The notes: generated by a model not told the origin, from the letters alone. A stretch of DNA of 64,000 nucleotides from an uncultured Acidobacteriaceae bacterium (GCA_937879855.1 CALFMO010000020.1:22304-86303); one strand, 5' to 3'; counted from the stretch's first letter, positions 1 through 8,122 are shown. A program made the numbers and translations.

Positions 1-1
1 A

Positions 2-151
2 GATCGCTTGGTAGCTCTGGCGGCGCAGGCCGCGACCGAGAACGATCCAGAGAGATTTCGTGCCCTCCTGCTTAAGCTTCAGCGCCTGCTGAACGAGAAG
101 GACTTTCCTTCTCAAGGCAACAAAAAACTCGACCGCCGGGCGTCCACTTAA
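2..151 (+). CDS. C-terminal end of a small helical protein (partial at window edge)
   Basis: An open frame enters from the left edge and ends at TAA 149-151, giving 49 codons (first residues DRLVALAAQA, last residues DRRAST). It is rich in Leu, Ala, Glu and Arg and looks like an amphipathic helix (residues RFRALLLKLQRLLNEK). The next small gene, at 250, has a similar character, so the two may be small regulatory or accessory helical proteins of one type. The start lies outside the window and no family is recognised. Confidence 0.45.
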   Translation, partial: DRLVALAAQAATENDPERFRALLLKLQRLLNEKDFPSQGNKKLDRRAST

Positions 152-249
152 TGAGAAGTTGCAGGCAAAATCCCCTAGGGAATGTCCCTAGTCCCTACCC
201 GGAACACTGTACTGTTCAATTCCCCGATTTCTGCCATTCTTAAGGGGTT

Positions 250-444
250 GTGCCCTCCCCCCTGGAACAACGCGTGAGAGAGTTGTGCGCCCTGATCTCT
301 GCCACCACCGGCGCTGAACAGGAAGCTGCCCTCACCGAACTCGAACTGGCGCTGCCCGCGCTGATCAGCGAAGTCGGGAATATTTCGAAATTCAATCTCC
401 TCAACTTCCCTTCCGCCCTCGACAAAAGAAAAAAGGCCATTTAA
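250..444 (+). CDS. Small uncharacterised helical protein (64 aa)
   Basis: GTG start at 250 after an AAGGGG stretch at 242-247, which is closer than ideal, so the true start may be a few codons later; TAA at 442-444. The sequence (LEQRVRELCALI, then ALTELELALPAL) is a Leu/Glu/Ala-rich pair of predicted amphipathic helices with no signal peptide or catalytic motif. It resembles the partial upstream frame in composition, and it stops just before a palindromic repeat copy. Function unknown. The frame on the opposite strand over the same bases looks like a shadow. Confidence 0.4.
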   Translation: MPSPLEQRVRELCALISATTGAEQEAALTELELALPALISEVGNISKFNLLNFPSALDKRKKAI

Positions 445-456
445 CGCCTCGACCCA

Positions 457-491
457 TGTAGTGACAGCCGCCTCGGCTGTCCCGCGAGCGC
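457..491. repeat. Dispersed palindromic repeat, family A, copy 1
   Basis: An imperfect repeat centred on a perfect palindrome at 463-481 with 8-bp arms GACAGCCG / CGGCTGTC around CCT. The same 19 bp occurs at 5101-5119 and, in inverted orientation, at 22813-22831 and 24434-24452. Flanking GTAG/GTAGC bases are also shared. It lies between two genes. Confidence 0.8.
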
Positions 492-628
492 GAAGCCAAG
501 CCCGTCCAAGGTGACCCCTGTCACATCCCCCTGTGACCTCAATCATCGTTCCCCACGCCAATCCCAGTTATCCAAGAGCATTGCGTTTTTTCCGCGCAAG
601 CGCCCTGCCCCAAGGCGCCGAGGACATT

Positions 629-1120
629 GTGTTCAAAGACGTCGAACATCTCGTCCGGCTCGCCGCCGTGATGCTGATCGCGCTGGTGGCGTTCGTCGTC
701 CTGCGCGCCGCCGTCGTCCCTCGCAGTTTTGGCCAGTATGGCCACTACCGCGGCGCCGCTATTGCCGAGGTCGCCGCCCGGCCCATCGCCTTCGCCGGAC
801 ACGACACCTGCGAAGCCTGCCACACCGACGTGGTCGATCAGAAAAAACAAGGCCGGCACATCGTCCTCTCCTGCGAGGCCTGCCACGGGGCCCTGGCCCG
901 CCACGCCGACAATCCTGCCTCGGTGACGCCGCCCAAGCTCGACACAGCCGTCCTCTGCGCCCGCTGCCACGAAGCCAACAGCGCCAAGCCCAAAGCCTCC
1001 CCCCAGGTCGTTACCGCCGACCACTCCGGAGGCCTGGCCTGCGACACCTGCCACCAGCCGCACCGCCCCAAAATCGACACTCAACCCGCAACTAAACCGG
1101 CGACGGAGGCCAGAAAATAA
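629..1120 (+). CDS. Membrane-anchored tetraheme cytochrome c
   Basis: Carries electrons on the outer face of the membrane, probably as partner of the ferredoxin and NrfD-like proteins encoded next. The GTG at 629 is chosen because AGGA at 621-624 sits five bases upstream; an in-frame ATG at 533 would add 32 unconvincing residues. The 163-aa product has one N-terminal hydrophobic segment (about residues 10-29), acting as an uncleaved anchor or signal, then four CxxCH heme-binding motifs at about residues 61, 82, 110 and 138. This is the size of small NapC/NrfB- or cytochrome c7-like carriers. The stop TAA overlaps the next ATG by one base (TAATG), which implies translational coupling. Which heme faces the terminal acceptor cannot be told from sequence. 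Confidence 0.88.
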   Translation: MFKDVEHLVRLAAVMLIALVAFVVLRAAVVPRSFGQYGHYRGAAIAEVAARPIAFAGHDTCEACHTDVVDQKKQGRHIVLSCEACHGALARHADNPASVTPPKLDTAVLCARCHEANSAKPKASPQVVTADHSGGLACDTCHQPHRPKIDTQPATKPATEARK

Positions 1121-1851
1121 TGGACATCACCCGTCGCCGCCTGCTCATCCTCCTGCCCGCCGCCGCAATCGCCTGGAAATTTGTGCAAGCCGGCACACCC
1201 GAGTCCTCCCCCAACTACATACTCGCCGAGCACTGGTGGGGCATGCTCATCGACATCCCCAAGTGCATCGGCTGTGGCAGTTGCGTCCGCGCCTGTGCCG
1301 AGGAGAATGACGTCCCCGATGGCTACTACCGCACTTGGATCGAGCGCTACCACGTCGCCGACTGGAAAATTGAGCGCCCCGAAGTCGAATCGCCCAACGG
1401 CGGCAAGCAGGGATTTCCCCCCAACGAAATCGGCGACGGCAAGAATTTCTTCGTCCCCAAGCTGTGCAACCACTGTGTGGATTCGCCCTGCACCCAGGTT
1501 TGCCCCGTGGGCGCAACTTTTGTCACGCCCGATGGCGTAGTGCTCGTCGACAAAAGTTATTGCTTGGGCTGCCGCTATTGCGTCCAGGCCTGCCCGTACG
1601 GTTGCCGCTTCATCAATCCCAAAACCAACACCGCGGAGAAATGTACGCTTTGTTATCACCGCATCACCAAGGGCTTGACGACGGCCTGCTGCGAGGTCTG
1701 CCCCACCGGCGCCCGCCAGCTAGCCGACCTGAAGAATCCCAAAGATCCGATTCACGACTTTTTAAAGACTCACACAGTGCAAGTCCTAAAGCCCCACATG
1801 GCCACAGGCGCAAAAGTCTTCTACAACGGCATGGACGGTTCAGTGAGATAA
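1120..1851 (+). CDS. Four-cluster ferredoxin subunit (NrfC/DmsB/PsrB-like), Tat-type leader
   Basis: Electron-transfer subunit linking a quinol-oxidising NrfD-type membrane protein with the cytochrome. The 243-aa product starts with a twin-arginine-like leader (ITRRRLLILLPAAA), so it is probably exported folded. Four cysteine groups follow, in the pattern of DmsB/NrfC proteins: CIGCGSCVRAC near residue 49, CNHCVDSPCTQVC, CLGCRYCVQAC and CTLC...CCEVCP. The ATG overlaps the cytochrome stop codon. The last three codons (GTG AGA TAA) are the core of a tandem repeat that continues for 120 bp beyond the stop. The family is certain; the exact complex (Nrf-like, Qrc-like or another quinol:cytochrome module) is inferred. 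Confidence 0.9.
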   Translation: MDITRRRLLILLPAAAIAWKFVQAGTPESSPNYILAEHWWGMLIDIPKCIGCGSCVRACAEENDVPDGYYRTWIERYHVADWKIERPEVESPNGGKQGFPPNEIGDGKNFFVPKLCNHCVDSPCTQVCPVGATFVTPDGVVLVDKSYCLGCRYCVQACPYGCRFINPKTNTAEKCTLCYHRITKGLTTACCEVCPTGARQLADLKNPKDPIHDFLKTHTVQVLKPHMATGAKVFYNGMDGSVR

Positions 1852-1970
1852 GAACGGTTTAGGTGAGATAAGAATGGTTCGGTGAGATAACGACGGTTCA
1901 GTGAGATAAGAACGTTAGGTGAGATAACGACGGGTTAGGTGAGATAAGGGCGGTCCGGTGAGATAGGTCC
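1837..1970 (+). repeat. Seven-unit tandem repeat built on the 3' end of the ferredoxin gene
   Basis: Seven head-to-tail units of 18-20 bp at 1837, 1856, 1876, 1895, 1914, 1932 and 1952. Units share the core GTGAGATAA (GTGAGATAG in the last) after a variable GGTTCA/GGTTTAG/GGTTAG lead. Units 1 and 4 are identical over 19 bp. Unit 1 contains the last codons and the stop of the ferredoxin gene, so the array looks like repeated duplication of a gene end. There are no unique spacers, so it is not a CRISPR array. Confidence 0.9.
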
Positions 1971-1976
1971 ACAACC

Positions 1977-2067
1977 GCAGCCGCGAAGCGGCGAAAGATT
2001 GCAGCCCACGGCGCAAGCCGTGGAGGATAGAAAGGGAAACGAGTAAGCCCCGAAGGGGCGAAAGAAA
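1977..2067 (+). repeat. Dispersed repeat family C (double palindrome), copy 1
   Basis: Contains CCGCGAAGCGGCGAAAGA, a palindrome CCACGGCGCAAGCCGTGG and CCCCGAAGGGGCG in series. The same order recurs at 11026-11116 inside a gene, and a shorter inverted copy is at 19997-20035. This copy ends about 25 bp before the ribosome binding site of the NrfD-like gene. Confidence 0.85.
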
Positions 2068-2104
2068 CGCAACCCCGAGGCACGCTGCGACAGAGGAGCA
2101 TCAC

Positions 2105-3322
2105 TTGAACATTCCCGTCGAAGGCTTCATGTATCCCAACGAAGTCGAACTCCAATGGAGCATCCTCATCGTTCTCTACCCCTTCATCACAGGACTGGTC
2201 GCCGGCGCCTTCATTCTCGCCTCGCTCGAGCGCGTCTTCCGCGTCGAGGCCGTCAAGCCCACCTACCGCCTGGCCCTGCTAACCGCACTCTCGTTCCTGC
2301 TGGTCGCTCCTCTCCCGCTGCAATTGCATCTGGGACATCCTGAGCGCTCCCTGGAAATGTATCTGACGCCGCACCGCTCCTCCGCCATGGCCATGTTCGG
2401 ATTCGTCTACCTCTGGTATTTAATGGCCGTCTTGCTCCTGGAAATCTGGCTCGACTTCCGCCTCGACATCGTCATCAAGTCCCAGACCACAACCCGCGTC
2501 ACTCGGCTCATCTACCGCGCCCTCACGCTCGGCTCCGACAACATTAGCGAACGCTCGCTGCACATCGACGAGCGCCTCGGCTACTTCATCACCGTAATCG
2601 GAATCCCCTCCGCCTTCCTGCTCCACGGATACGTCGGCTTCATCTTCGGATCAATCAAGGCCAACCCCTGGTGGTCTTCGCCGCTCATGCCCATCGTCTT
2701 CATCTTCTCCGCGATGGTTTCCGGAATAGCCGCCGTCATGCTGCTCTACATGGTCACCACCCGCCTGCGCGGCCGCGATATCGATATTCGCTGCCTCGAC
2801 AAGATCGCCCAATATCTCTTCTACATCTTCATGATCGACTTCAGCCTCGAGATGCTCGACCTCCTTCAGCGCGTCTACGAAGCCGACGAATCTTTCCGCA
2901 GCCTTGACTTTATGGTCCACACGCGCCTCTGGACCTCGCAGGTCATCATTCAAATTCTTATCGGCACAGTCACACCGATCACCCTGCTCGGTCTCACGCA
3001 AATCCTGAAGCTGACCGAGGCCGCCCGCAAACGCATCTACGCGCTCGCCGGATGCCTCACCGTGATCGGCATCTTCGCCATGCGCTGGAACGTCGTCATT
3101 GGCGGCCAGCTATTCTCCAAAAGTTTCCTCGGCTACACGACTTATAAAATGGCCTTCGCCACCCGCGAAGGACTGCTGACCGCGATCGCCCTCCTCATAC
3201 TTCCCTTTATCATCCTGTCGGTCTTGGTAAAACTCCTGCCGCCCTGGCCGGACGCGGGTCCCGTTCCCGCTCCCGGTGCTATCGAGCCGCGGAACCAGCT
3301 AACCCCTGTCCTGCGGGGTTGA
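2105..3322 (+). CDS. NrfD/PsrC-like polytopic quinol-interacting membrane protein
   Basis: Membrane subunit predicted to exchange electrons and protons with menaquinol and pass electrons to the ferredoxin encoded upstream. The 405-aa product has about nine or ten hydrophobic segments, beginning with WSILIVLYPFITGLVAGAFI, which is characteristic of NrfD/PsrC N termini. The TTG start at 2105 is supported by AGAGGAG at 2092-2098; an in-frame ATG at 2129 would remove the first eight residues. The gene is in the same direction as the cytochrome and ferredoxin genes but separated from them by 250 bp of repeats. No nitrite-, sulfur- or molybdopterin-type catalytic subunit lies in the window, so the terminal acceptor is unknown. 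Confidence 0.85.
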   Translation: MNIPVEGFMYPNEVELQWSILIVLYPFITGLVAGAFILASLERVFRVEAVKPTYRLALLTALSFLLVAPLPLQLHLGHPERSLEMYLTPHRSSAMAMFGFVYLWYLMAVLLLEIWLDFRLDIVIKSQTTTRVTRLIYRALTLGSDNISERSLHIDERLGYFITVIGIPSAFLLHGYVGFIFGSIKANPWWSSPLMPIVFIFSAMVSGIAAVMLLYMVTTRLRGRDIDIRCLDKIAQYLFYIFMIDFSLEMLDLLQRVYEADESFRSLDFMVHTRLWTSQVIIQILIGTVTPITLLGLTQILKLTEAARKRIYALAGCLTVIGIFAMRWNVVIGGQLFSKSFLGYTTYKMAFATREGLLTAIALLILPFIILSVLVKLLPPWPDAGPVPAPGAIEPRNQLTPVLRG

Positions 3323-3334
3323 TGCGGAGTGCCC

Positions 3335-5086
3335 ATGGCGCAAGCTCTCTACGGCGTCCCATCGGATGTAGAACAACTCAGCGAGCGAGTTCGTGAACTC
3401 GAACGCCGCGTTTCCGCTCTCGAAAGCCAGCCGGAAAAAACCGTTCCCCCAATTTCCGCTGCGACCGACTTTGCCCTACAACGACCGCGCCCTCCCGCCA
3501 CCTGGCGAGGATTTCCTCCCGCCGAAGTCCCCGGCGGAGCCGTGCCCATACTCGGCAAAGCTGTCCTGGGAATCGCCGGAGCCTACCTGCTCCGCGCCAT
3601 CGCCGAATCCGGCGCCATCCCCAAACTTCCCATCCTGATTCTGGCCATCGTCTACGCGGGATTGTGGATGCTGTGGGCCGTCCGCACCCACGCCGCCAAC
3701 CGCTTCGCCAGCGCCACCTACGCCATTACCGCCACATTGATTCTTGCGCCGCTGCTCTGGGAATCCACGGTCCGCTTTCAGGTCCTGACACCAGCGTTCA
3801 CCGCAGTCGTGCTGGTCGCGTTCGTAGTGCTGGCATTAGCTCTGGCATGGCAGCGCAACCTGCAACTCATCCCGTGGATCGCAACCCTATCCACAGTCAT
3901 CACCGCCGTAGCGCTCATCATCGCGACCCGCGAACTCGTCCCACTCACCGCCGCCCTGCTGGCCGTAGCCCTGGCCACAGAATTCGCCGCCTGCCTCGAA
4001 CATCGCTTGAGCCAGCGAGCCGTGCCCGCCATCGCCGCCGACTTCGCGGTCTGGTTGCTCCTCGATGTGATGACCTCGTCCACCGGAGTGCCCGAGGGAT
4101 ACCGTCCGATCTCCGCTGCCGCGATCACCCTTGTCTGCGTGGTTCTGTTCGCGATCTATGGAGCCAGCATCGCCATCCGCACCTTCGCTCTTCGACGTCC
4201 CATCACCGTCTTCGAAATCGGCCAGGGCGTCGTCGCCTTCCTGCTGGCGGCTTTCGGCACGATGCGCGCAACTCACGACGCAGCCGCGCCCGCTCTCGGC
4301 ATTTTTTGTCTTGTGCTCGCCGCTGTCTGCTATTGGGGAGACCTCTCTCGATTTACCGGCGAACTCTACGCCCGCGATCGCCGGGTCAGTTCCACCTACG
4401 CCGCCGCGCTAATCCTCGCGGGAAGCTTCCTTCTATTCCCCACAAATCTGCAAGCGCCGTTCCTGAGCGCCGCCGCAGTGGCAGCCGCTTTCTTCTATGC
4501 CCGGACGCGCAAACTCGGCCTTGGAATTCACGGTTCGCTCTACCTGGCCGCCGCCGCCACGGTTTCGTCACTGCCATCATGGGTGGCGAGTGCAATGGCC
4601 GGAAAGATCCCATCCGCCCCGGCGTGGGATTTTTTGATCATCGCCACTTGCGCAGCTGCCAGCTACATCCTCGGCTCGCGCCCCGCGCAAGAACAAAAGC
4701 AAGCTAAAATCAATGAAGACCCAAAGAAGCGCCGCCTGCTTTGGGTCCTTCCCGCCGCAGTAGTTGCTTTCGCCGCCGCCGCCCTGGTCGTAGTTGCGAT
4801 CCTCTGGCTAACAGCAGGCCGCCTCGATCTAAGTCTCTCGCGCCTTTCGGTAGTCCGCACAGTAGTAAACTGCGCGCTGGCTCTAGGTCTCGCCTATCTG
4901 GGCTCCCGTTGGCAACGCATCGAACTAGCCTGGGTCGCCTACTCCGCCGTAGCCTTCGGCACGCTCAAACTCCTCTTCGAAGACCTGCGCTTCGGCAATG
5001 CCGCCTCACTCGTAGTCTCACTCCTGTTCTACGGCCTGATCCTGATTCTGCTTCCCCGTCTAACGTGCGGCGCCCCTGCATCATAA
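3335..5086 (+). CDS. DUF2339-like polytopic membrane protein
   Basis: Uncharacterised integral membrane protein of 583 aa. The ATG at 3335 is preferred because GCGGAG at 3324-3329 is correctly spaced; it is only 12 bp after the NrfD-like stop, so the two are probably co-transcribed. An N-terminal coiled coil (VEQLSERVRELERRVSALES) is followed by a Pro-rich linker and about 14-16 hydrophobic segments (for example VLGIAGAYLLRAIAESG and YLGSRWQRIELAWVAYSAVAFG). A coiled coil plus many TM helices is the layout of DUF2339 proteins. No catalytic motif is visible. Its role in the electron-transfer cluster, if any, is unknown. Confidence 0.7.
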   Translation: MAQALYGVPSDVEQLSERVRELERRVSALESQPEKTVPPISAATDFALQRPRPPATWRGFPPAEVPGGAVPILGKAVLGIAGAYLLRAIAESGAIPKLPILILAIVYAGLWMLWAVRTHAANRFASATYAITATLILAPLLWESTVRFQVLTPAFTAVVLVAFVVLALALAWQRNLQLIPWIATLSTVITAVALIIATRELVPLTAALLAVALATEFAACLEHRLSQRAVPAIAADFAVWLLLDVMTSSTGVPEGYRPISAAAITLVCVVLFAIYGASIAIRTFALRRPITVFEIGQGVVAFLLAAFGTMRATHDAAAPALGIFCLVLAAVCYWGDLSRFTGELYARDRRVSSTYAAALILAGSFLLFPTNLQAPFLSAAAVAAAFFYARTRKLGLGIHGSLYLAAAATVSSLPSWVASAMAGKIPSAPAWDFLIIATCAAASYILGSRPAQEQKQAKINEDPKKRRLLWVLPAAVVAFAAAALVVVAILWLTAGRLDLSLSRLSVVRTVVNCALALGLAYLGSRWQRIELAWVAYSAVAFGTLKLLFEDLRFGNAASLVVSLLFYGLILILLPRLTCGAPAS

Positions 5087-5092
5087 GCAACT

Positions 5093-5120
5093 CACGTAGC
5101 GACAGCCGCCTCGGCTGTCA
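5093..5120. repeat. Dispersed palindromic repeat, family A, copy 2
   Basis: Perfect palindrome at 5101-5119, identical over 19 bp to the one at 463-481, preceded by ACGTAGC. It starts seven bases after the DUF2339-like stop codon. Confidence 0.8.
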
Positions 5121-5181
5121 GCGCAACTCTTACGGGATCGTCCTCGGGGCCTGAAAGCAAGCGTCCCCACCCCATTAACCC

Positions 5182-5258
5182 GCAGTTGCCGTTCTCCGCG
5201 TACTCTGCGCGCCGTCCTCAGCGCACTCTGCGGTTCAAGCTTTGCTCCGAGCACCCTC
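5182..5258 (+). repeat. Dispersed repeat family D, copy 1
   Basis: About 75 bp beginning GCAGTTGCCGTTCTC and ending CAAGCTTTGCTCCGA. A diverged copy in the same orientation is at 7932-8007. Neither codes for protein. Confidence 0.7.
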
Positions 5259-5348
5259 CAGAAAACTTTGGGTACGTTACCACCGTGCCCCCACTAACCG
5301 GGCCATTTTCACGATGCTCGTCCTATCGGACACTGGAACTCACACAAC

Positions 5349-5462
5349 ATGCCAGCCAAATCCACAACCCGCAAAGATACCCTCAAAGTCGAGAAGGTAT
5401 CGCTCCTCGTGCTGGCTCTATGCATAGTCGTGCTGGTTTATGTCGTAGTCCGGCCCTTCTAG
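5349..5462 (+). CDS. Very small single-span membrane protein (37 aa)
   Basis: ATG 5349 to TAG 5460-5462. The product is a basic N-terminal tail (MPAKSTTRKDTLKVEK) followed by one uninterrupted hydrophobic helix (LLVLALCIVVLVYVVV) and RPF. The sharp charge/hydrophobic division is what a real small inner-membrane protein looks like. There is only a weak GGAA about ten bases upstream as ribosome binding site, so translation is uncertain. It stands alone in a 475-bp gap between the DUF2339-like gene and the PAS gene. No family recognised. Confidence 0.4.
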   Translation: MPAKSTTRKDTLKVEKVSLLVLALCIVVLVYVVVRPF

Positions 5463-5562
5463 ACAGCTTTCTGAACCATTCCAGAAACGTTCCACGGCCC
5501 GGTTGCCGGTGAAACGCGGCGATCAGAATTAGTCCGCTCTGCCTGCCGAACGAAGCGGTACT

Positions 5563-5898
5563 ATGGAACACCGCAATATGAAAGACGATCGAGACGGCAT
5601 ATGGATCATCGGCGCAGATGCCAAAACCACCTACGCCAACGAACGAATGGCTGAAATTCTCGGAACATCTCCCGCGGAGATGATTGGGCAGGAGTCATTC
5701 GCCTATATATTTCCCGAAGATGTTGACGCAGCTCAGCGCTTGTTCGATGCGAAGACTCGTGGCGATACCAAGCCGTTTCAGTTTAAGTTGCGGCGGCAGG
5801 ACGGATCGGCGATTAAGGTCGATGTCCAGGGGACTCCGCTATTCAACGCGGCGGGCGTATTCAAGGGAATCGTCGGCACATTCAGCGTTCAAAAATGA
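5563..5898 (+). CDS. Stand-alone PAS domain protein
   Basis: The 111-aa product is almost exactly one PAS sensor fold: IIGADAKTTYANERMAEILG, then EMIGQESFAYIFPEDV, then FKLRRQDGSAIKVDVQGTPL and GVFKGIVGTFSVQK at the C terminus. There is no attached kinase, GGDEF, HTH or transmembrane segment, which is unusual since most PAS domains are parts of larger sensors. It may act as a separate input module. An in-frame ATG at 5578 is an alternative start. No partner gene is adjacent; the next gene is convergent. Confidence 0.8.
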   Translation: MEHRNMKDDRDGIWIIGADAKTTYANERMAEILGTSPAEMIGQESFAYIFPEDVDAAQRLFDAKTRGDTKPFQFKLRRQDGSAIKVDVQGTPLFNAAGVFKGIVGTFSVQK

Positions 5899-5970
5899 AA
5901 CCCACATTTGCGACAAGAAACTGCCTTGGAAAAGATTTCGAGCGTGGCAGGCCGCTCAATCTGGCCCATT

Positions 5971-7587
5971 TTAGAAGCGTTCCAAACGCACCCGCACCAC
6001 GGCAGGTTTGTCATAAAAACACAGACCGCGGTCCGTTTCATCGCCATTCCACAGCTTAATCGGCTTCCACACGCCGTTCTCGTATGCGCCCTGCTCCGCA
6101 GTGATGATCTGGCTGCGCATCCACGGCAATTTTCCTGGCAAGTGAAAATTGACGCTGGCGTCCACGCCGGTGACCAGAAACTCATTCGGTCCTAATTGCG
6201 CGATCACCGCTGCAGCGTGAGCATCTTTGGTGCCAGGCGCCCGTCGACCATCGCGCTGCGGAAAACCAAAAGTCACCGTGGCCTGCCAATCCCCGAAGTC
6301 CACTTCCTGCGCGGTCTGCCCCGGTTCTTCTACGGCCGTCTTCAGCTTGCCATCGAATTCCAGTTGCGCAATTTCGCGGCTCATGGGCGCGAGCAAAGCA
6401 AAGTTATTGGCATGGGCCTTCCAGGATTCGCTGCCGAGAATGTTCCATCCTGCCTGGTCCACCCCGAAAGGCGAGAACCCGATCGCTCCATCTCCCAGCG
6501 CATAAAACAGGAACTTGCCAAAGCTGTCGCTCCGGCCCGTCTCCGGAATCCAGAGTGGATTATCTGGACGATGGTAGGCGCGCATCGTCTCCCGGTAAAA
6601 CTGGGAATCGTCTGCGTAGATGTCCGGTCCGATCATGTCGATCGAGGGTGCCAATGTCCTCCACAGTCCGACTAGCTTCTGCACCGCGCCGCCGCTGGGA
6701 TATCCAATCCCGGGCATGTCAAGCTGCCGTTGCGGCAACTCGGGAGCCGGATAATCCAGCCACACGTTGATGTAACAAGGAACGGAGAATTCGGCTTTAC
6801 CCGCGGCTACGATCTCGTTGATATATTTCGCCTGGTAGTAGAACTGGAACATCTCATCCGCATCCGCTCCAAAAGCTTGGCTCCACGTGCCCGGCTTCTT
6901 GTGAGCGGCGGCCACCAGATCGGCAGGCACGGCGCCGGCGAACTGATGGTTCACCTCCGGCGAATTGTCTCGGACGCTTCCGATGTTGCCGGATTCATTT
7001 TCCACCTGCACCAGAATCACCGTGTGCTGCTCCCCATCAATTTGTTTCAAGTGGCGCATGAGCGCGACGAACGCGGTTTTGTCGGCCTCCAGAGTGTTGC
7101 GTGAAAGCGGGGAAAGCACGTCAATGGGTTCGCCATCGGGCCGAATGACACGCGGAAAACGTTTTGGGTCCGTCTTCACCCACGCTGGCGCGTAGTGCAT
7201 GTTGCCGTTCTTCCAGGTGCCGAACCATAGCAGCACCACACGCAGGTTGTGGGCGCGAGCGCCTTTGACGATCTGATCCACGTTGGTAAAGTCAAAGTGG
7301 CCTTCTTGTGATTCGAGTTGCTCCCAATAAACCGGAGCTTCCACGGTGTTTGCATGTAACGCGGCCATTGACTCCCACACCTGTGGCAGTTCGCTGGGCC
7401 AGGCACTGGAGTTGTGGATTTGCCCGCCAAGAATCAAGAACGGCCGCCCATCAACCATAAGAGCGTAACGGCCATCTTTCTGTGTGAGCGTTGGAGCGTC
7501 TGCCGCACGGGCATGGGAGAGCGCGAAAACCGCGAGCACGACGGCGGCTAAGAAACGAAGTCGCCCGACAATAGAAAGCCGCAGCAT
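5971..7587 (-). CDS. Secreted GH35-like beta-galactosidase (DUF5597-type)
   Basis: Predicted exported glycoside hydrolase of 538 aa. An N-terminal signal peptide (MLRLSIVGRLRFLAAVVLAVFALSHARA) is followed by a TIM-barrel domain with GH35 hallmarks: FLILGGQIHNSSAWP near residue 50, the acid/base motif QVENESG (Glu198), and a probable nucleophile in WIPETGRSD (Glu350). The C-terminal part (from about 400) resembles the extra beta domain of DUF5597 proteins. The start has GGAGGG upstream. The likely substrate is a galactoside-containing plant or microbial polysaccharide; the exact linkage cannot be read from sequence. It is followed by no partner glycosidase or transporter. Confidence 0.85.
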   Translation of the reverse strand: MLRLSIVGRLRFLAAVVLAVFALSHARAADAPTLTQKDGRYALMVDGRPFLILGGQIHNSSAWPSELPQVWESMAALHANTVEAPVYWEQLESQEGHFDFTNVDQIVKGARAHNLRVVLLWFGTWKNGNMHYAPAWVKTDPKRFPRVIRPDGEPIDVLSPLSRNTLEADKTAFVALMRHLKQIDGEQHTVILVQVENESGNIGSVRDNSPEVNHQFAGAVPADLVAAAHKKPGTWSQAFGADADEMFQFYYQAKYINEIVAAGKAEFSVPCYINVWLDYPAPELPQRQLDMPGIGYPSGGAVQKLVGLWRTLAPSIDMIGPDIYADDSQFYRETMRAYHRPDNPLWIPETGRSDSFGKFLFYALGDGAIGFSPFGVDQAGWNILGSESWKAHANNFALLAPMSREIAQLEFDGKLKTAVEEPGQTAQEVDFGDWQATVTFGFPQRDGRRAPGTKDAHAAAVIAQLGPNEFLVTGVDASVNFHLPGKLPWMRSQIITAEQGAYENGVWKPIKLWNGDETDRGLCFYDKPAVVRVRLERF

Positions 7588-7656
7588 AATGGGATGCCCT
7601 CCGCAGCAGTGTTAATCGGCTGGACTCGTCGCGAATCCGTAAATTCGTGCAGCGAC

Positions 7657-7824
7657 TTATTTCAGTTTCACGAAGAGCAACACGAAAATCGCCCAAATCC
7701 CTACCGTCATCGGAAACTGCACTAAAGAAGCGTCCCGCAGCAGGCCTCCTCTGGGCAGAAAAAACGTCGCCACCATCATTGCGAGAGCCGTGAATACTCC
7801 CAGAACAAATCGTTTCCAGTTCAT
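7657..7824 (-). CDS. Small two-span membrane protein (55 aa)
   Basis: Reverse-strand frame from ATG at 7822-7824 to TAA at 7657-7659. The product MNWKRFVLGVFTALAMMVAT continues FFLPRGGLLRDASL and ends in MTVGIWAIFVLLFVKLK, i.e. two hydrophobic helices joined by a short basic loop. A G-rich stretch (GGGGGGCGAACAGC) precedes the start at plausible Shine-Dalgarno distance. It lies upstream of, and in the same direction as, the GH35 gene, 70 bp from it, so they may share a transcript. Family not recognised. Confidence 0.5.
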   Translation of the reverse strand: MNWKRFVLGVFTALAMMVATFFLPRGGLLRDASLVQFPMTVGIWAIFVLLFVKLK

Positions 7825-7931
7825 GCTGTTCGCCCCCCGGCGGTCTCGGACTTCGAGAACGGCAGCGATTGTACACTTCTTTTCGCTCGCCCAGAGCGGT
7901 TCGTCGATTCCGCGCGATTATTCCAGTATTG

Positions 7932-8007
7932 GCAGTTGCCGTTCTCTGCGTCCTCGGCGGCCGTTTTCGGCGATCTCAGCGGTCCAAGCTTTGCTCCGAA
8001 CGCTCTC
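7932..8007 (+). repeat. Dispersed repeat family D, copy 2
   Basis: Diverged copy of the element at 5182-5258: both start GCAGTTGCCGTTCTC and share CAAGCTTTGCTCCGA near the end. Located between two minus-strand genes. Confidence 0.7.
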
Positions 8008-8013
8008 AATCCG

Positions 8014-8042
8014 AAAAAAAGGCGCCGGAAGTTTCCGGCGCC
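8014..8042 (-). terminator. Intrinsic terminator of the ClpB-like gene
   Basis: Perfect 10-bp inverted repeat GGCGCCGGAA / TTCCGGCGCC at 8021-8042 next to seven As at 8014-8020. Read on the minus strand this is a GC-rich hairpin followed by seven Us, 80 bp beyond the stop of the minus-strand ClpB-like gene. Confidence 0.85.
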
Positions 8043-8122
8043 ATGAAGTGGCGTGCAACTCGCGAGATGCGTTCAAGCGAGAAATCGTAGATCTTAAGCT
8101 AAGAGCTAGCAGCTAGAAGCTT

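Noticed and set aside
1837..1970. Possible CRISPR array
   Set aside because: Units are contiguous and imperfect with no unique spacers, and no cas genes are nearby.
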